Counted from the first letter of the stretch, positions 28,905 to 37,017 are shown. The stretch: DNA of 64,000 nt from Vibrio tubiashii ATCC 19109 (GCF_000772105.1 NZ_CP009354.1:372001-436000), one strand, 5' to 3'. Notes: generated by a model from the letters alone, not told the origin. Numbers and translations are program-made.

Positions 28905-29888
28905 ATGAGAAATAGAACTTACTATCGAATTGATGAGTTATCAGATGTTGCCCAGATAACATTGGGCGACTTGAAGCATGCTGTAGAGAATGAAGGGTTA
29001 TCTCTTCATGCATGGATAAAAGCGGAAAACTTAGGCTACGTCCATTTCTGGACTAAGAAAGGAGTAGGCAAAAGTGTGGTACTTCGAGGTCACTTCACAT
29101 ACAAGGGGTTAATCAAGCTAAGTGCAGAAAACTCATTTGAGCTATTAGTTCGTGAGGAAAAATCACGTGTTAAGTATTTTTTAATTGAAGAACCTTGGCG
29201 TTGCTCAAACTTCAGAAAGCCGTATTTAGCCCTTGAGGAATACTCTCGATCTGATTTTGAATTTGTTCAGGATAACTATTTATTACCTGAAGAGCCCTTT
29301 TATGCATGTGGAGAAGTTCAGGTTGGTAAAGATTTGTTCGGCGCTCTTAAACGTGCGACTAAAAAGCCAGCAGGGACATTTAGTGATTTTTTCGAAAACG
29401 TAAATGCTGATGATAAGCAATCTGTTCATATAGTGCAGATGGTTTTAGAACCGCAAAACCTTCGCTTTAAACTAGATGAGTTAACCGAGCATTTCGGTTT
29501 AGACATAGGTTTAGTTAATGGTTTAGAAACCGACTACCTTCGGTTAACTAACCGTTTAACAAGTGGTTTATTAACCGAAAATAAGCAGCTACCAAACCTA
29601 AAAGGTTCTGAAGAAAGAATTGTCACGAATCCGATAGAGCAGATCATGGTGCGTATTCTCAAGGATAAAGGTAAGGACTTGTCGTCAGATCAGGTATGGA
29701 GATGCTTGAGGGTTGATGTCAAAAATGAGGATGAGCGGATTTACGACACTGACTTTGTTATAGAGTGCATGGATCAAAATGAGATTGTAAGGCGCTCTTT
29801 GGATGGAGAAAGTACTGTTAGTACCGGTAGGAGACGATTTAGAAACTTACTTGTGGAAGTGAAGAAAAATTTTAAGTTTTACTACTAA
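28905..29888 (+). CDS. Hypothetical protein cotranscribed with the integrase
   Basis: A 327-residue soluble protein I do not recognise. It has no signal peptide or membrane segment. The N-terminus (YYRIDELSDVAQITLGDLKHAVENEGLSL) resembles a small DNA-binding or MerR-like start, and the C-terminal ~90 residues are charged and basic near the end (GRRRFRNLLVEVKKNFKFYY). It begins 9 bases after the integrase stop, so it may help regulate recombination or the element. Its coding DNA holds a cluster of nine TAACCG/GGTTTA boxes at 29481-29578 (see findings). Confidence 0.8.
   Translation: MRNRTYYRIDELSDVAQITLGDLKHAVENEGLSLHAWIKAENLGYVHFWTKKGVGKSVVLRGHFTYKGLIKLSAENSFELLVREEKSRVKYFLIEEPWRCSNFRKPYLALEEYSRSDFEFVQDNYLLPEEPFYACGEVQVGKDLFGALKRATKKPAGTFSDFFENVNADDKQSVHIVQMVLEPQNLRFKLDELTEHFGLDIGLVNGLETDYLRLTNRLTSGLLTENKQLPNLKGSEERIVTNPIEQIMVRILKDKGKDLSSDQVWRCLRVDVKNEDERIYDTDFVIECMDQNEIVRRSLDGESTVSTGRRRFRNLLVEVKKNFKFYY
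29481..29578. repeat. Cluster of TTAACCGA / TCGGTTTA-type boxes inside a gene
   Basis: Nine related boxes occur in 98 bases: TTAACCGA at 29481 and 29571, TCGGTTTA at 29494, GGTTTA near 29508, 29520 and 29565, AAACCGA at 29527, TCGGTTAA at 29540 and TAACCG at 29549. Both orientations are present and some pair as short palindromes. This could be a binding array or origin-type region, or only repeated Leu-Thr codons. Confidence 0.45.
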
Positions 29889-30179
29889 GTCAATCAAAAG
29901 CTGGCAGCATTGGTAATGTTTGTTCGTAGCTCAATTCTGTCCCATTAAGTGTGCCAGAGCGGGGTTAAATTTAACTTCGACCTCCTCAATAAGATTTATT
30001 CGCCTGACTATTATTTTCTAAGTGTTTGTGTGTCTATATTGGCACTTGCAATGAGTTTTCCCCATTTATCTTAAAATAGAGCAACTCACGCTCTGGAAAC
30101 ACCGCTTATCGCAATTATAAGAACTATAGATACAACAGCCTCATCATAGAGCCTAAACAACAGCCAAAAGGAAAGCGTC
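29889..30179. other. Gap with no gene seen
   Basis: A 291-base A+T-rich stretch between the integrase-linked gene and a small membrane-protein gene. A promoter for the latter is likely near its right end, where AAAGGAAAGCGTC serves as ribosome binding site. Nothing else is supported. Confidence 0.4.
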
Positions 30180-30401
30180 ATGAACGGTAAGAACGTAAGA
30201 ATAATTTTGAGGTGGATACACATAGCGTTAGCGCTATGTGTTGGTGCGGCGTTCTATTCTCCCTTAGGAAAAGATGAAGCGTATCTTACAGCTACGCTAT
30301 GGGGTCTCATACCAGCGCTTGCTTTAACAGGTATCGGTATGTGGAAACAGTCGTCAGTTATGAAAGTGTTAAAGTCGATAAGCAATAAAGCGTACCAGTA
30401 G
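30180..30401 (+). CDS. Small membrane protein of unknown function
   Basis: A 73-residue protein with two hydrophobic stretches (about residues 10-27 and 37-56) separated by a short acidic loop GKDEAYL, and a basic tail. The start ATG has AAGGAAAG 8 bases upstream. No family is recognised. The coding DNA includes a perfect 10-bp inverted repeat at 30218-30241. It stands alone, ahead of the convergent toxin/immunity pair. Confidence 0.55.
   Translation: MNGKNVRIILRWIHIALALCVGAAFYSPLGKDEAYLTATLWGLIPALALTGIGMWKQSSVMKVLKSISNKAYQ
30218..30241. repeat. Perfect 10-bp inverted repeat inside the small gene
   Basis: ACACATAGCG (30218-30227) and CGCTATGTGT (30232-30241) flank a TTAG loop. It could be an mRNA hairpin near the start of the gene or a protein-binding palindrome. 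Confidence 0.6.
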
Positions 30402-30541
30402 GTAAAAGATTACGCGTGAACCAATAGTGATCGCGTTTATCCCGTTAGTTGCCAACTCATTTCTGGACAAAAGCGCGCCAGCCCCTTAAGTAAATTGCAA
30501 AAATTACAATAACTCTGGGTGTGGCAAAGCGAGTTGTAGAG

Positions 30542-30572
30542 AGCTAGTGCGACGAGTTAAATTGCACTAGCT
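30542..30572. repeat. Inverted repeat between the convergent small gene and the immunity candidate
   Basis: AGCTAGTGC (30542-30550) and GCACTAGCT (30564-30572) pair perfectly around a 13-base loop. It lies between convergent genes, so a terminator role is possible, but there is no T run on either side. Confidence 0.45.
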
Positions 30573-30621
30573 AACATATTTGGTTGAGGTGTGGATTGAA
30601 TGTAGTTATGTTTCGTGAGAA

Positions 30622-30984
30622 TCAAATGCCTAGACCTCTTTCAAGGAAAGCCAGAAAGAAAACCATTATCCAACTCCAAAAGCCCAAAGCATTCCACCAC
30701 ATAAAAGCCTTAAACTTTTTAGAATTCGTTGTTTCACGATGGCGAATAAAAGGATAAGCAATACAATAATTAATAAACCGACTCCCGACATCCCAAGATG
30801 CTTGATACTTTGGTCGCATATAACCTTTATCGTCGTAATACTTATTTAAATCTTTAGCTAACTGCTTATCTATGAAAATAATGTGTTTAAAACTACCTAA
30901 CGAGATCACAGGCAATACAATCACTGATGGAAAACACCAGACAATAGCAATAACACCGAAAACAACCATTAACCAATCCAACAT
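30622..30984 (-). CDS. Small membrane protein, candidate immunity protein
   Basis: A 120-residue protein with a long N-terminal hydrophobic hairpin (about residues 4-35) and a C-terminal hydrophobic segment (about 94-114, rich in Trp and Phe), separated by a charged middle. Its ATG follows the stop codon of the toxin candidate with no spacing at all, so the two are translationally coupled. An inner-membrane protein directly behind a pore-type toxin is the usual arrangement for an immunity protein. No family name is recognised; the role is inferred from position and topology. Confidence 0.6.
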   Translation of the reverse strand: MLDWLMVVFGVIAIVWCFPSVIVLPVISLGSFKHIIFIDKQLAKDLNKYYDDKGYMRPKYQASWDVGSRFINYCIAYPFIRHRETTNSKKFKAFMWWNALGFWSWIMVFFLAFLERGLGI

Positions 30985-32244
30985 TTATCTATTACCCAAA
31001 ACGTCTTCAACCTTTTCATAAATAACATCAGCTCCCCATTTACCAGCGGTCGAACCAGCAACACCTCCGACAACACCACCTGCAACCGCACCGCCGATTG
31101 CAGCAATAGCCAGAACAGGGACCGAGGCTGTTACCCCAATAATTAAGGCAATACCAGAAATCGTTGCCACCGCTGCACCAGCACCAACGGATCCACCTTT
31201 CGCACCACCGACAACGCCACCAATAAATCCAGCGAACTCTCTAGTCGTCGTTTTACCACAATTCCCTGAACCATCGACCTTACAGGCTTCATAAATGTTA
31301 TCGACGCCGCTTACCGCTCCAACAGTGAGACCGATGTAACCCAAGCCTCTAGATGCTGAAATCCCAATCGCAATATTGGCAATCCTTTTCCCTAAGTCTT
31401 TCACAAACCCTTTCTTGAGAATCTCATCAGCATTATGGATCATTGATCTTGAGGAGAGACTGAGATTGCGCTTGACTTGCGTGTGAATCGGAAGCTGAAC
31501 ACTTCGTTTAGATAACATAGCAAACGAACCATCCAGTTTTTTAAACAAGGCGGCACGTTGTTCAAAAAATCGATCAAAATTGACATAGCCTACTTTACGC
31601 TTGGTTTCGAGATGCTTCACATGCAGAGTATTGATTTCTAACAGGACATTCTGAATATTTTTAAGATTCTGTTCGACCAATGCTGACGTGGCGCCCACCC
31701 CTGTTGCCACTTGTGCATAGTAATCTGTAGGCAACCCATCATTACGGATCCGTTCATCCAACTGATGAGAAAATAAATCAAAGTGACGATTGAGCGTGGC
31801 GACTTCTTCATCCGCTAGCTTGGCTAGTTCAGCACTGGCAGTTTTCGCTTGTTCCAGCCATTCATCAAATAAGCGTTGATCATCAGAAGTTGTTGGCTCT
31901 CCCGTGGGTAATAAAACAATCTCACCCTGACGCACTGGTTCATTCAAATGAACATTGCACTGCTTGATATACAACTTTTGCTCTTCTTTGGTTTCAGCTG
32001 TAAACAGGCTTGCCCACAGCGCCTCTTGTGACTGTGTTACAGGCGATTGCAACCAACCAAGTTCAAAGACCTGTGCTGCTTTCTCACGTTCAGAAATGAC
32101 TCTTTTTCGGTTTTCTGTCCATCGTTTTTCATCACTTTCTGAGTACGTTAATTCAGCCCTGCGTTCTAGGCGTTGGCGTACTGCACTTTCTCTTGTGGAT
32201 TTTTGTCTTACTCCTGGAGCAACAGGAGCGGATTCATATCTCAT
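30985..32244 (-). CDS. Candidate membrane-disrupting toxin with glycine-zipper C-terminus (T6SS effector-like)
   Basis: A 419-residue protein without signal peptide. The N-terminal 60 residues are highly charged (many Arg/Glu). A LysM-like stretch follows (YIKQCNVHLNEPVRQGEIV then LLPTGEP, about residues 90-120), then a long helical, coiled-coil-like middle, then a C-terminal third of hydrophobic Gly/Ala-rich helices with repeated GxxxG patterns (AGFIGGVVGGAKGG; AAIGGAVAGGVVGG, about 335-400). This layout resembles membrane-disrupting type VI effectors such as the Tme family described in Vibrio, delivered without a signal peptide. No PAAR, MIX or VgrG is present here. Start is uncertain: ATG at 32244 or TTG at 32265, neither with a strong ribosome binding site. 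Confidence 0.55.
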   Translation of the reverse strand: MRYESAPVAPGVRQKSTRESAVRQRLERRAELTYSESDEKRWTENRKRVISEREKAAQVFELGWLQSPVTQSQEALWASLFTAETKEEQKLYIKQCNVHLNEPVRQGEIVLLPTGEPTTSDDQRLFDEWLEQAKTASAELAKLADEEVATLNRHFDLFSHQLDERIRNDGLPTDYYAQVATGVGATSALVEQNLKNIQNVLLEINTLHVKHLETKRKVGYVNFDRFFEQRAALFKKLDGSFAMLSKRSVQLPIHTQVKRNLSLSSRSMIHNADEILKKGFVKDLGKRIANIAIGISASRGLGYIGLTVGAVSGVDNIYEACKVDGSGNCGKTTTREFAGFIGGVVGGAKGGSVGAGAAVATISGIALIIGVTASVPVLAIAAIGGAVAGGVVGGVAGSTAGKWGADVIYEKVEDVLGNR

Positions 32245-32265
32245 GGGATTCGGCTTGACTGACAA

Positions 32266-32736
32266 ACAAAGAAGGATGATAACAATGTTTTCAATGATTT
32301 ATCATTCCCATTTAGATGAACTGATGACCTCACTGCCCAAAAGGTCACTTTGACAAGCTAAACAACCATAATGAAGGCTTAAATCGTCTTGAATTAGATT
32401 TAATCGGATAACTATTTGTAGGGTAAAATGAACGCCCCTGGACAGAAATGAATTAGTGCAGTTCGTTAAAAGTGCTCAATCCTCAATTTAAGAAATGGAA
32501 GATTATTTTCTTAAACACATCTAATAGAACCCTGCAAAAACCTTCTATAGATATCGTTAAACTCTGATGAACCCCGATGATTAATTATGAATTAATTAAG
32601 GGATTTACGCGGCTATCCAAATTCTAATGTTCTCTCCTTTTGCTCGTTTGCAAAATGGTCCTCCTTTTTATTTTATTCAAACAATACGGTTGAGCTAAGT
32701 CGTACAACTCAGTAGCTAATATGGGAAGCTATTGAA
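32266..32736. other. 471-base divergent intergenic region
   Basis: This A+T-rich gap separates the leftward toxin operon from the rightward porin-like gene and should carry both promoters. Apart from a weak TGACCT..AGGTCA pair near 32325-32348 and an A+T-rich TTAATTATGAATTAATTAA stretch around 32580, I see no gene or defined site. Confidence 0.4.
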
Positions 32737-33852
32737 ATGAGAGAACATTTATTGTCAAAACCGCAGTTGCTGACGACCTTCATAGCTGCAAGTGCGCTAA
32801 TGATTTCCAATGAAACTTATTCCTCGGAGCATAAAACAGTCGATGTTACCGGTGATTACTACGTATTTGGATTAACGTCCAATGAGACTCTTTCAGGAAA
32901 AGATAGTAGTGCCGCGGCTGGTATTGCTCGGGTAACTATCGATTGGTGGGCTTATCAGGATGAAACTGACTTAGATACAGGATCATTAAGGTTGAGGGTC
33001 GATCATAAACATGATTACACCGACGATGCTCCTTCCAAGTTTGTTATGGGGAATATCGGAGGTTTCGGCTTAATACAGCCCGCTTTTAGTGACATAGGTT
33101 TAAGGCTTACTAACCTATATTGGAAGCAGGAGTTTAATGCGCAAGATACTGAAGTGATGGTTGGTTTTTTAGATAGCACTGACTACATTGATACTTACGC
33201 TCTTGGTAATCCCTATTCTGGCTTTTCTAACATCCAATTCAGTACCGGATCAGGCTCTATTGCGATTCCTGATGAATCGACGCTCGGGGTTTCTGTTCGA
33301 CACATGATGTCTGAAAACTATTACGCCTACTTAAGCTTCTCTGATGCAAAAGCAGATTCAACCGAGCCGTTTGAAGGTTTTGATAACTTCTTTAGAGACA
33401 ACCAGTACTTTAAATCATTGGAAATAGGGTGGGTATCCAACAAAGGTTCATTTTATATGCAGAATTCTCATTTGACGGTTTGGCATAGCGAAGGCCCTAA
33501 AGCTCAATCTAGTGAGAATTATGGGGCTAACTGGTCGACAATTTATAAAATGGGGAGTTGGGTTCCTTTCTTCAGAGTGGGTATAGCACAAGGGCCGGAA
33601 GCGCTCTATAAATCATCTGTTGTAGCTGGGACTGGGTATTTAGGGCTAGGGCCCGGTACTCTGGGCTTTGCAGTCGGGTGGGCAGAACCCAATGCATCGT
33701 TTGATGATACGTACAATTCTGAACTTTACTATCGAATGAAGTTTGGGCTTGTTTCGGTAACACCCAATGTTCAGTATCTAAATACACTTCCGTTTAACTC
33801 TCAGGCGGACAGTGCTTGGGTATTTGGGCTGAGGGGAAAGGTAAGTTATTAG
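32737..33852 (+). CDS. Outer-membrane beta-barrel protein, carbohydrate-porin (OprB)-like
   Basis: A 371-residue exported protein. Signal peptide: basic start then LLTTFIAASALMIS, likely cut after TYS or nearby. The mature chain alternates polar and hydrophobic residues in beta-strand fashion with frequent Trp/Tyr girdle residues, has IARVTIDWWAYQDETDLDTG and TGSLRLRVDHKH near the start as in OprB-like porins, and ends in aromatic VSY, the outer-membrane insertion signal. The RBS is GGGAAG. It is alone on its transcript. A porin as cargo on a small element is odd; it could feed the host or alter phage or toxin sensitivity. Confidence 0.65.
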   Translation: MREHLLSKPQLLTTFIAASALMISNETYSSEHKTVDVTGDYYVFGLTSNETLSGKDSSAAAGIARVTIDWWAYQDETDLDTGSLRLRVDHKHDYTDDAPSKFVMGNIGGFGLIQPAFSDIGLRLTNLYWKQEFNAQDTEVMVGFLDSTDYIDTYALGNPYSGFSNIQFSTGSGSIAIPDESTLGVSVRHMMSENYYAYLSFSDAKADSTEPFEGFDNFFRDNQYFKSLEIGWVSNKGSFYMQNSHLTVWHSEGPKAQSSENYGANWSTIYKMGSWVPFFRVGIAQGPEALYKSSVVAGTGYLGLGPGTLGFAVGWAEPNASFDDTYNSELYYRMKFGLVSVTPNVQYLNTLPFNSQADSAWVFGLRGKVSY

Positions 33853-33927
33853 GGGCAACCACATTTATGTTGGGAGTTAACTACCAATCGACAATTCCAA
33901 TAAGAACCTGTTAGCATATTAGGCTTT

Positions 33928-34764
33928 ATGTATCCAAATTTAGGTATTTATCGTATGGATTTTAATTGGTTTCTCGAGCACTTGTTTCCAATTTTAGGTG
34001 GTTTTTTGGGCGGGTATATACTTTTAAAGCTGCAACACAAAACCCAAAAAATCAAAAGAGAAATTAGTGTGCATTGCAATGCAATACAGTTGTTTGATGT
34101 TCATGAACAGGCTCCCAAAGAGCTAAAAGTCATTTTGGCTCAGCCTGAGAACTCTAAAGACGAGAAAGTCGGCAGGGATAATGAGGTTGATGGTGCTTGT
34201 GCTCATTCCCTAAAAATTAAAAATAGAGGGAACACTGAAACTGACGAAGTTTTTATAGACATTAGCTTTGAACCTGATGTTGAGATCATCTCATTTTCAT
34301 GTGATGGGGTAGGGAATCCAGAGTATAAAATGTCTATAGAAAAGAAAGACAGTGAGCCAAATACCTTAAAAGTTTACCTTCCATACTTAAATGATGAAGA
34401 AGTAATCGATGTGTCAGTTCTTACTGCTGGAAAAAATGCTGCTAAAGAGCCAGAGATAACAGGGCAAGGGAAGGGAGTTAAGGTTTCAATATATCGTCCT
34501 AAAATTCCTTGGGTGTACGGTCTTCTCGCACTTTCCTCACTGACACCAATACAATTTTTCTGGACAGGTTTCCCTGTCCAGAGTGTGGATTTTATTGTTG
34601 GCCCTTTATCTACCAATTTGGTTGAACGTGCTGGTGGCATTATCACACAACAGACAACATACTTGGCTACTTTCCCTCTGCTCTTAAGCTTCATATACAT
34701 ATTTGTATTCGCATTTTTAGCTTACATCTTCGCTAAGAAAGCTTATCTCAGCTTGAAGTTTTAG
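33928..34764 (+). CDS. Hypothetical membrane protein
   Basis: A 278-residue protein (269 if the ATG at 33955 is used). One hydrophobic segment lies at the N-terminus (FLEHLFPILGGFLGGYILL), a hydrophilic domain of about 150 residues follows with beta-rich stretches (SLKIKNRGNTETDEVFIDI, reminiscent of an immunoglobulin-like or CARDB-type fold), and two membrane segments lie near the C-terminus (VYGLLALSSLTPIQFFW and FPLLLSFIYIFVFAFLAYIF). No family is recognised. It is 75 bases after the porin-like gene and could be cotranscribed. Confidence 0.6.
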   Translation: MYPNLGIYRMDFNWFLEHLFPILGGFLGGYILLKLQHKTQKIKREISVHCNAIQLFDVHEQAPKELKVILAQPENSKDEKVGRDNEVDGACAHSLKIKNRGNTETDEVFIDISFEPDVEIISFSCDGVGNPEYKMSIEKKDSEPNTLKVYLPYLNDEEVIDVSVLTAGKNAAKEPEITGQGKGVKVSIYRPKIPWVYGLLALSSLTPIQFFWTGFPVQSVDFIVGPLSTNLVERAGGIITQQTTYLATFPLLLSFIYIFVFAFLAYIFAKKAYLSLKF

Positions 34765-34792
34765 CACATGACTTTCTGCCGACGTAAATAAT

Positions 34793-34827
34793 GTCACGCT
34801 GAGTGTCACGCTCAGCGTCACGTGACG
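34793..34827 (+). promoter_or_regulatory. Three 12-bp tandem GTCACG boxes ahead of the AlpA/rep operon
   Basis: GTCACGCTGAGT (34793), GTCACGCTCAGC (34805) and GTCACGTGACGT (34817) form three head-to-tail 12-base units. The third is also a palindrome (ACGTGACGT region with CGTGACG), and CGCTGAG/CTCAGCG pair across units 1 and 2. The array ends about 48 bases before the AlpA-like start codon. It is a likely operator or set of iterons. Confidence 0.65.
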
Positions 34828-34874
34828 TTTTCAATGTTCTAAGGTGTCTTTCGTAGTCAAACGGAGGACACATT

Positions 34875-35117
34875 ATGACAACTATCAACTTAGATAAGCG
34901 TGTATTAACCGAAGAAGAAACTTCGGAATATATTGGCATGAGCCGTTCCTATCTGCGCCAAGCAAGAATGGAAGGTATTAGGAAAAATCGTAAGATTGCC
35001 CCACCATTTATAAAGATAGGAAGAGCAGTCCGATATCTGCGTGAAGACCTTGACCAATGGTTAAGTGAGCAGGTTAAGTTGCAGCACCTCCCATGCAATG
35101 GAGGTGACTATGCTTAG
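34875..35117 (+). CDS. AlpA/excisionase-like helix-turn-helix regulator
   Basis: An 80-residue MerR-type winged helix protein of the HTH_17/AlpA group: RVLTEEETSEYIGMSRSYLR is the helix-turn-helix, FIKIGRAVRYLREDLDQWL the wing and C-terminal helix. AlpA-like proteins on P4-type satellites control integrase or replication genes, and excisionases share the fold. GGAGG lies at 34863-34867. It overlaps the next gene by eight bases, and that gene overlaps the replication gene, so the three form one coupled operon. Confidence 0.85.
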   Translation: MTTINLDKRVLTEEETSEYIGMSRSYLRQARMEGIRKNRKIAPPFIKIGRAVRYLREDLDQWLSEQVKLQHLPCNGGDYA

Positions 35118-35358
35118 TCCTAAACAGCAAGCCATCTTAATTTGGCTTCAAAAGGGAAACTATTTTGAAGTTTGTAGTGAACATTGCAGTCATTGGGGAA
35201 AACTTTATTGTTCTTCTCCACCGCCTCATAGAATCTTTGAAAAGACACGATGCAAACTCATCAAAGAAGGTTTTGCTGAATACACCACTCAAAGAAAACA
35301 CGGCATAAGGTGGGATAGGTTTTCTCTGACAGAAAGGGGGAGAACATGGAACAAGTAG
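35110..35358 (+). CDS. Small hypothetical protein of the replication operon
   Basis: An 82-residue protein beginning MLSPKQQAILIWLQKGNYF, probably a small winged-helix protein (TRCKLIKEGFAEYTTQ and WDRFSLTERGRTW look like a recognition helix and wing). The ATG at 35110 is supported by GGAGGTG directly upstream; the longer frame from 35065 is not needed. It overlaps the AlpA-like gene by eight bases and the replication gene by 13, so it likely takes part in the same process. A Cys/His set (C..HC..HWGKLYC) might bind metal. Confidence 0.75.
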   Translation: MLSPKQQAILIWLQKGNYFEVCSEHCSHWGKLYCSSPPPHRIFEKTRCKLIKEGFAEYTTQRKHGIRWDRFSLTERGRTWNK

Positions 35359-36899
35359 CGAACCTTTTAGCTCAAGTTGATTGGGATGATAAGGGGTTTG
35401 TTCGAGACATGATTAATCCATTCCCCCAAGAATTAAGACGCTTGTTACTCAAAGAGTATCTTTCTATAGCTAACAAGTTCGAGCGTAATTGTCATTTGCG
35501 AGAAACGATTCGAGCCATAGAAAGTAAACTAACCCTGCCTTTGAAAGAACTGTCACTGGATTGGTCAGAAGAAGATCTACGAAAAGAAGCGAAAAGGTGT
35601 GTTGATACATGCCTTTCTCTTCGGCGTATTTACCCTGACGATAGTGACTTATTACTTCAGGGAATCAAGGTCCTTCTTCGAAAAAAGGGAGTTCCTGCTA
35701 AAAAGTTGGAAACCTTTTCCCGCACAGGCCAGATCGGAAGGCTATCTAATGAGCAATGGTGGCTAAGACAGATTCGACGGACTCAGAGAAGGCACGTTGA
35801 AACGGTTTTCCATCACATGAACCAAATTAGTCGGATTAAAGGGCTATATTGCTCGCGGCATACACTTCGTGCTCGAATTAGACAAAAGGAGTACCAAAAA
35901 GAATTTCTTGAGGCTTCCTATGTTACCAATCAGTTCGGGCAAACTTTCTCTTTACTAGAGCTATCTCAAAAGAATGTATCCAATCCTAAATTACGTAAAG
36001 CAGAGCTCATGGTAAGAGCACGAGGATTTGAGGATTTAGCGAAAGAGCTCGGACACATGGCGACGTTTTTAACTATTACATGCCCGTCCAAGTACCATCG
36101 GTGTTATTCAGCAAGTGGTGATATGAACCCTTCATGGGACGGTATGTCTCCACTAGATGGGCAAAACTACCTAAATACGCTTTGGCAGCAGATACGTGCG
36201 AAGTTAGATCGGCTTAAAGTTCGATTTTATGGCTTTCGCGTCGCCGAACCACAACATGACGGTACACCTCACTGGCATTTGTTACTTTTCGTTGAGCAAG
36301 AAAACTATCAAAAGCTGGTGGAAGTTATCCGGCATTACTCATTGCGCGAAGACCGCGAAGAATTAGGTGCTAATGAGCATCGATTCAAGGAAGTGAAAAT
36401 AGATCCAGACAAGGGCTCGGCTACAGGTTATATCGCTAAATATGTCTCGAAGAATATTGATGGTGAAGGGTTAGATTTTGGAGTGTATGGAGAGGATCCA
36501 ACCGATGCTGCGGCTAGAGTTGACGCTTGGGCTTCGTGTTGGGGAATTAGGCAGTTCCAGCAACTAGGCGGTTGTTCAGTAACAGTCTGGAGAGAGCTAC
36601 GAAGACTCAGAGAACTTATGAAGCTACCAGAGCTAGCTCGTACGGTGGTTGAGGCTGCTGATAAAGGTGATTGGTGCGAATACACCAAAGGCATGGGCGG
36701 AGTATTTTGCCTTCGAAAACAGCAACTATTCCAACCGTATTATGAGTTCTCGATTGATACAGACACTGGGCTCGTTAAAACTTCTCGTTACTGTTCAGAA
36801 GAACTCATATGTTCTTTAAAAGGCGTTGTAGTCGGTGGCTTGGAGTTAATAACAAGAATGTTTGAGTGGCGCGAGTGTTTACAGCGTCAAGCTCTATAG
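35346..36899 (+). CDS. HUH-family replication endonuclease (phage P2 gpA-like)
   Basis: A 517-residue rolling-circle initiator. Motifs in order: TFLTITCPSKYHR (motif 1, about residue 240), GTPHWHLLLF with the metal-binding His pair H309 and H311, and GYIAKYVSKN with two candidate nucleophile tyrosines Y362 and Y366 spaced as in gpA proteins. The first ~200 residues are the basic N-terminal region common to phage replication gene A products. It lets the excised element replicate from a nicked origin. It is last in a three-gene coupled operon behind an AlpA-like regulator. No helicase or structural genes follow, so helper or host functions would be needed for spread. Confidence 0.88.
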   Translation: MEQVANLLAQVDWDDKGFVRDMINPFPQELRRLLLKEYLSIANKFERNCHLRETIRAIESKLTLPLKELSLDWSEEDLRKEAKRCVDTCLSLRRIYPDDSDLLLQGIKVLLRKKGVPAKKLETFSRTGQIGRLSNEQWWLRQIRRTQRRHVETVFHHMNQISRIKGLYCSRHTLRARIRQKEYQKEFLEASYVTNQFGQTFSLLELSQKNVSNPKLRKAELMVRARGFEDLAKELGHMATFLTITCPSKYHRCYSASGDMNPSWDGMSPLDGQNYLNTLWQQIRAKLDRLKVRFYGFRVAEPQHDGTPHWHLLLFVEQENYQKLVEVIRHYSLREDREELGANEHRFKEVKIDPDKGSATGYIAKYVSKNIDGEGLDFGVYGEDPTDAAARVDAWASCWGIRQFQQLGGCSVTVWRELRRLRELMKLPELARTVVEAADKGDWCEYTKGMGGVFCLRKQQLFQPYYEFSIDTDTGLVKTSRYCSEELICSLKGVVVGGLELITRMFEWRECLQRQAL

Positions 36900-37017
36900 G
36901 CACCTAAGTGCGATAAATAATAATTACTTATTAGTTTTGTATGCACTCATGCGCATAAATGGTTTGGTCAAAGGTTTAATATTTTATCGTTTATGTAATT
37001 AGGAACGGTGAAAAGTT

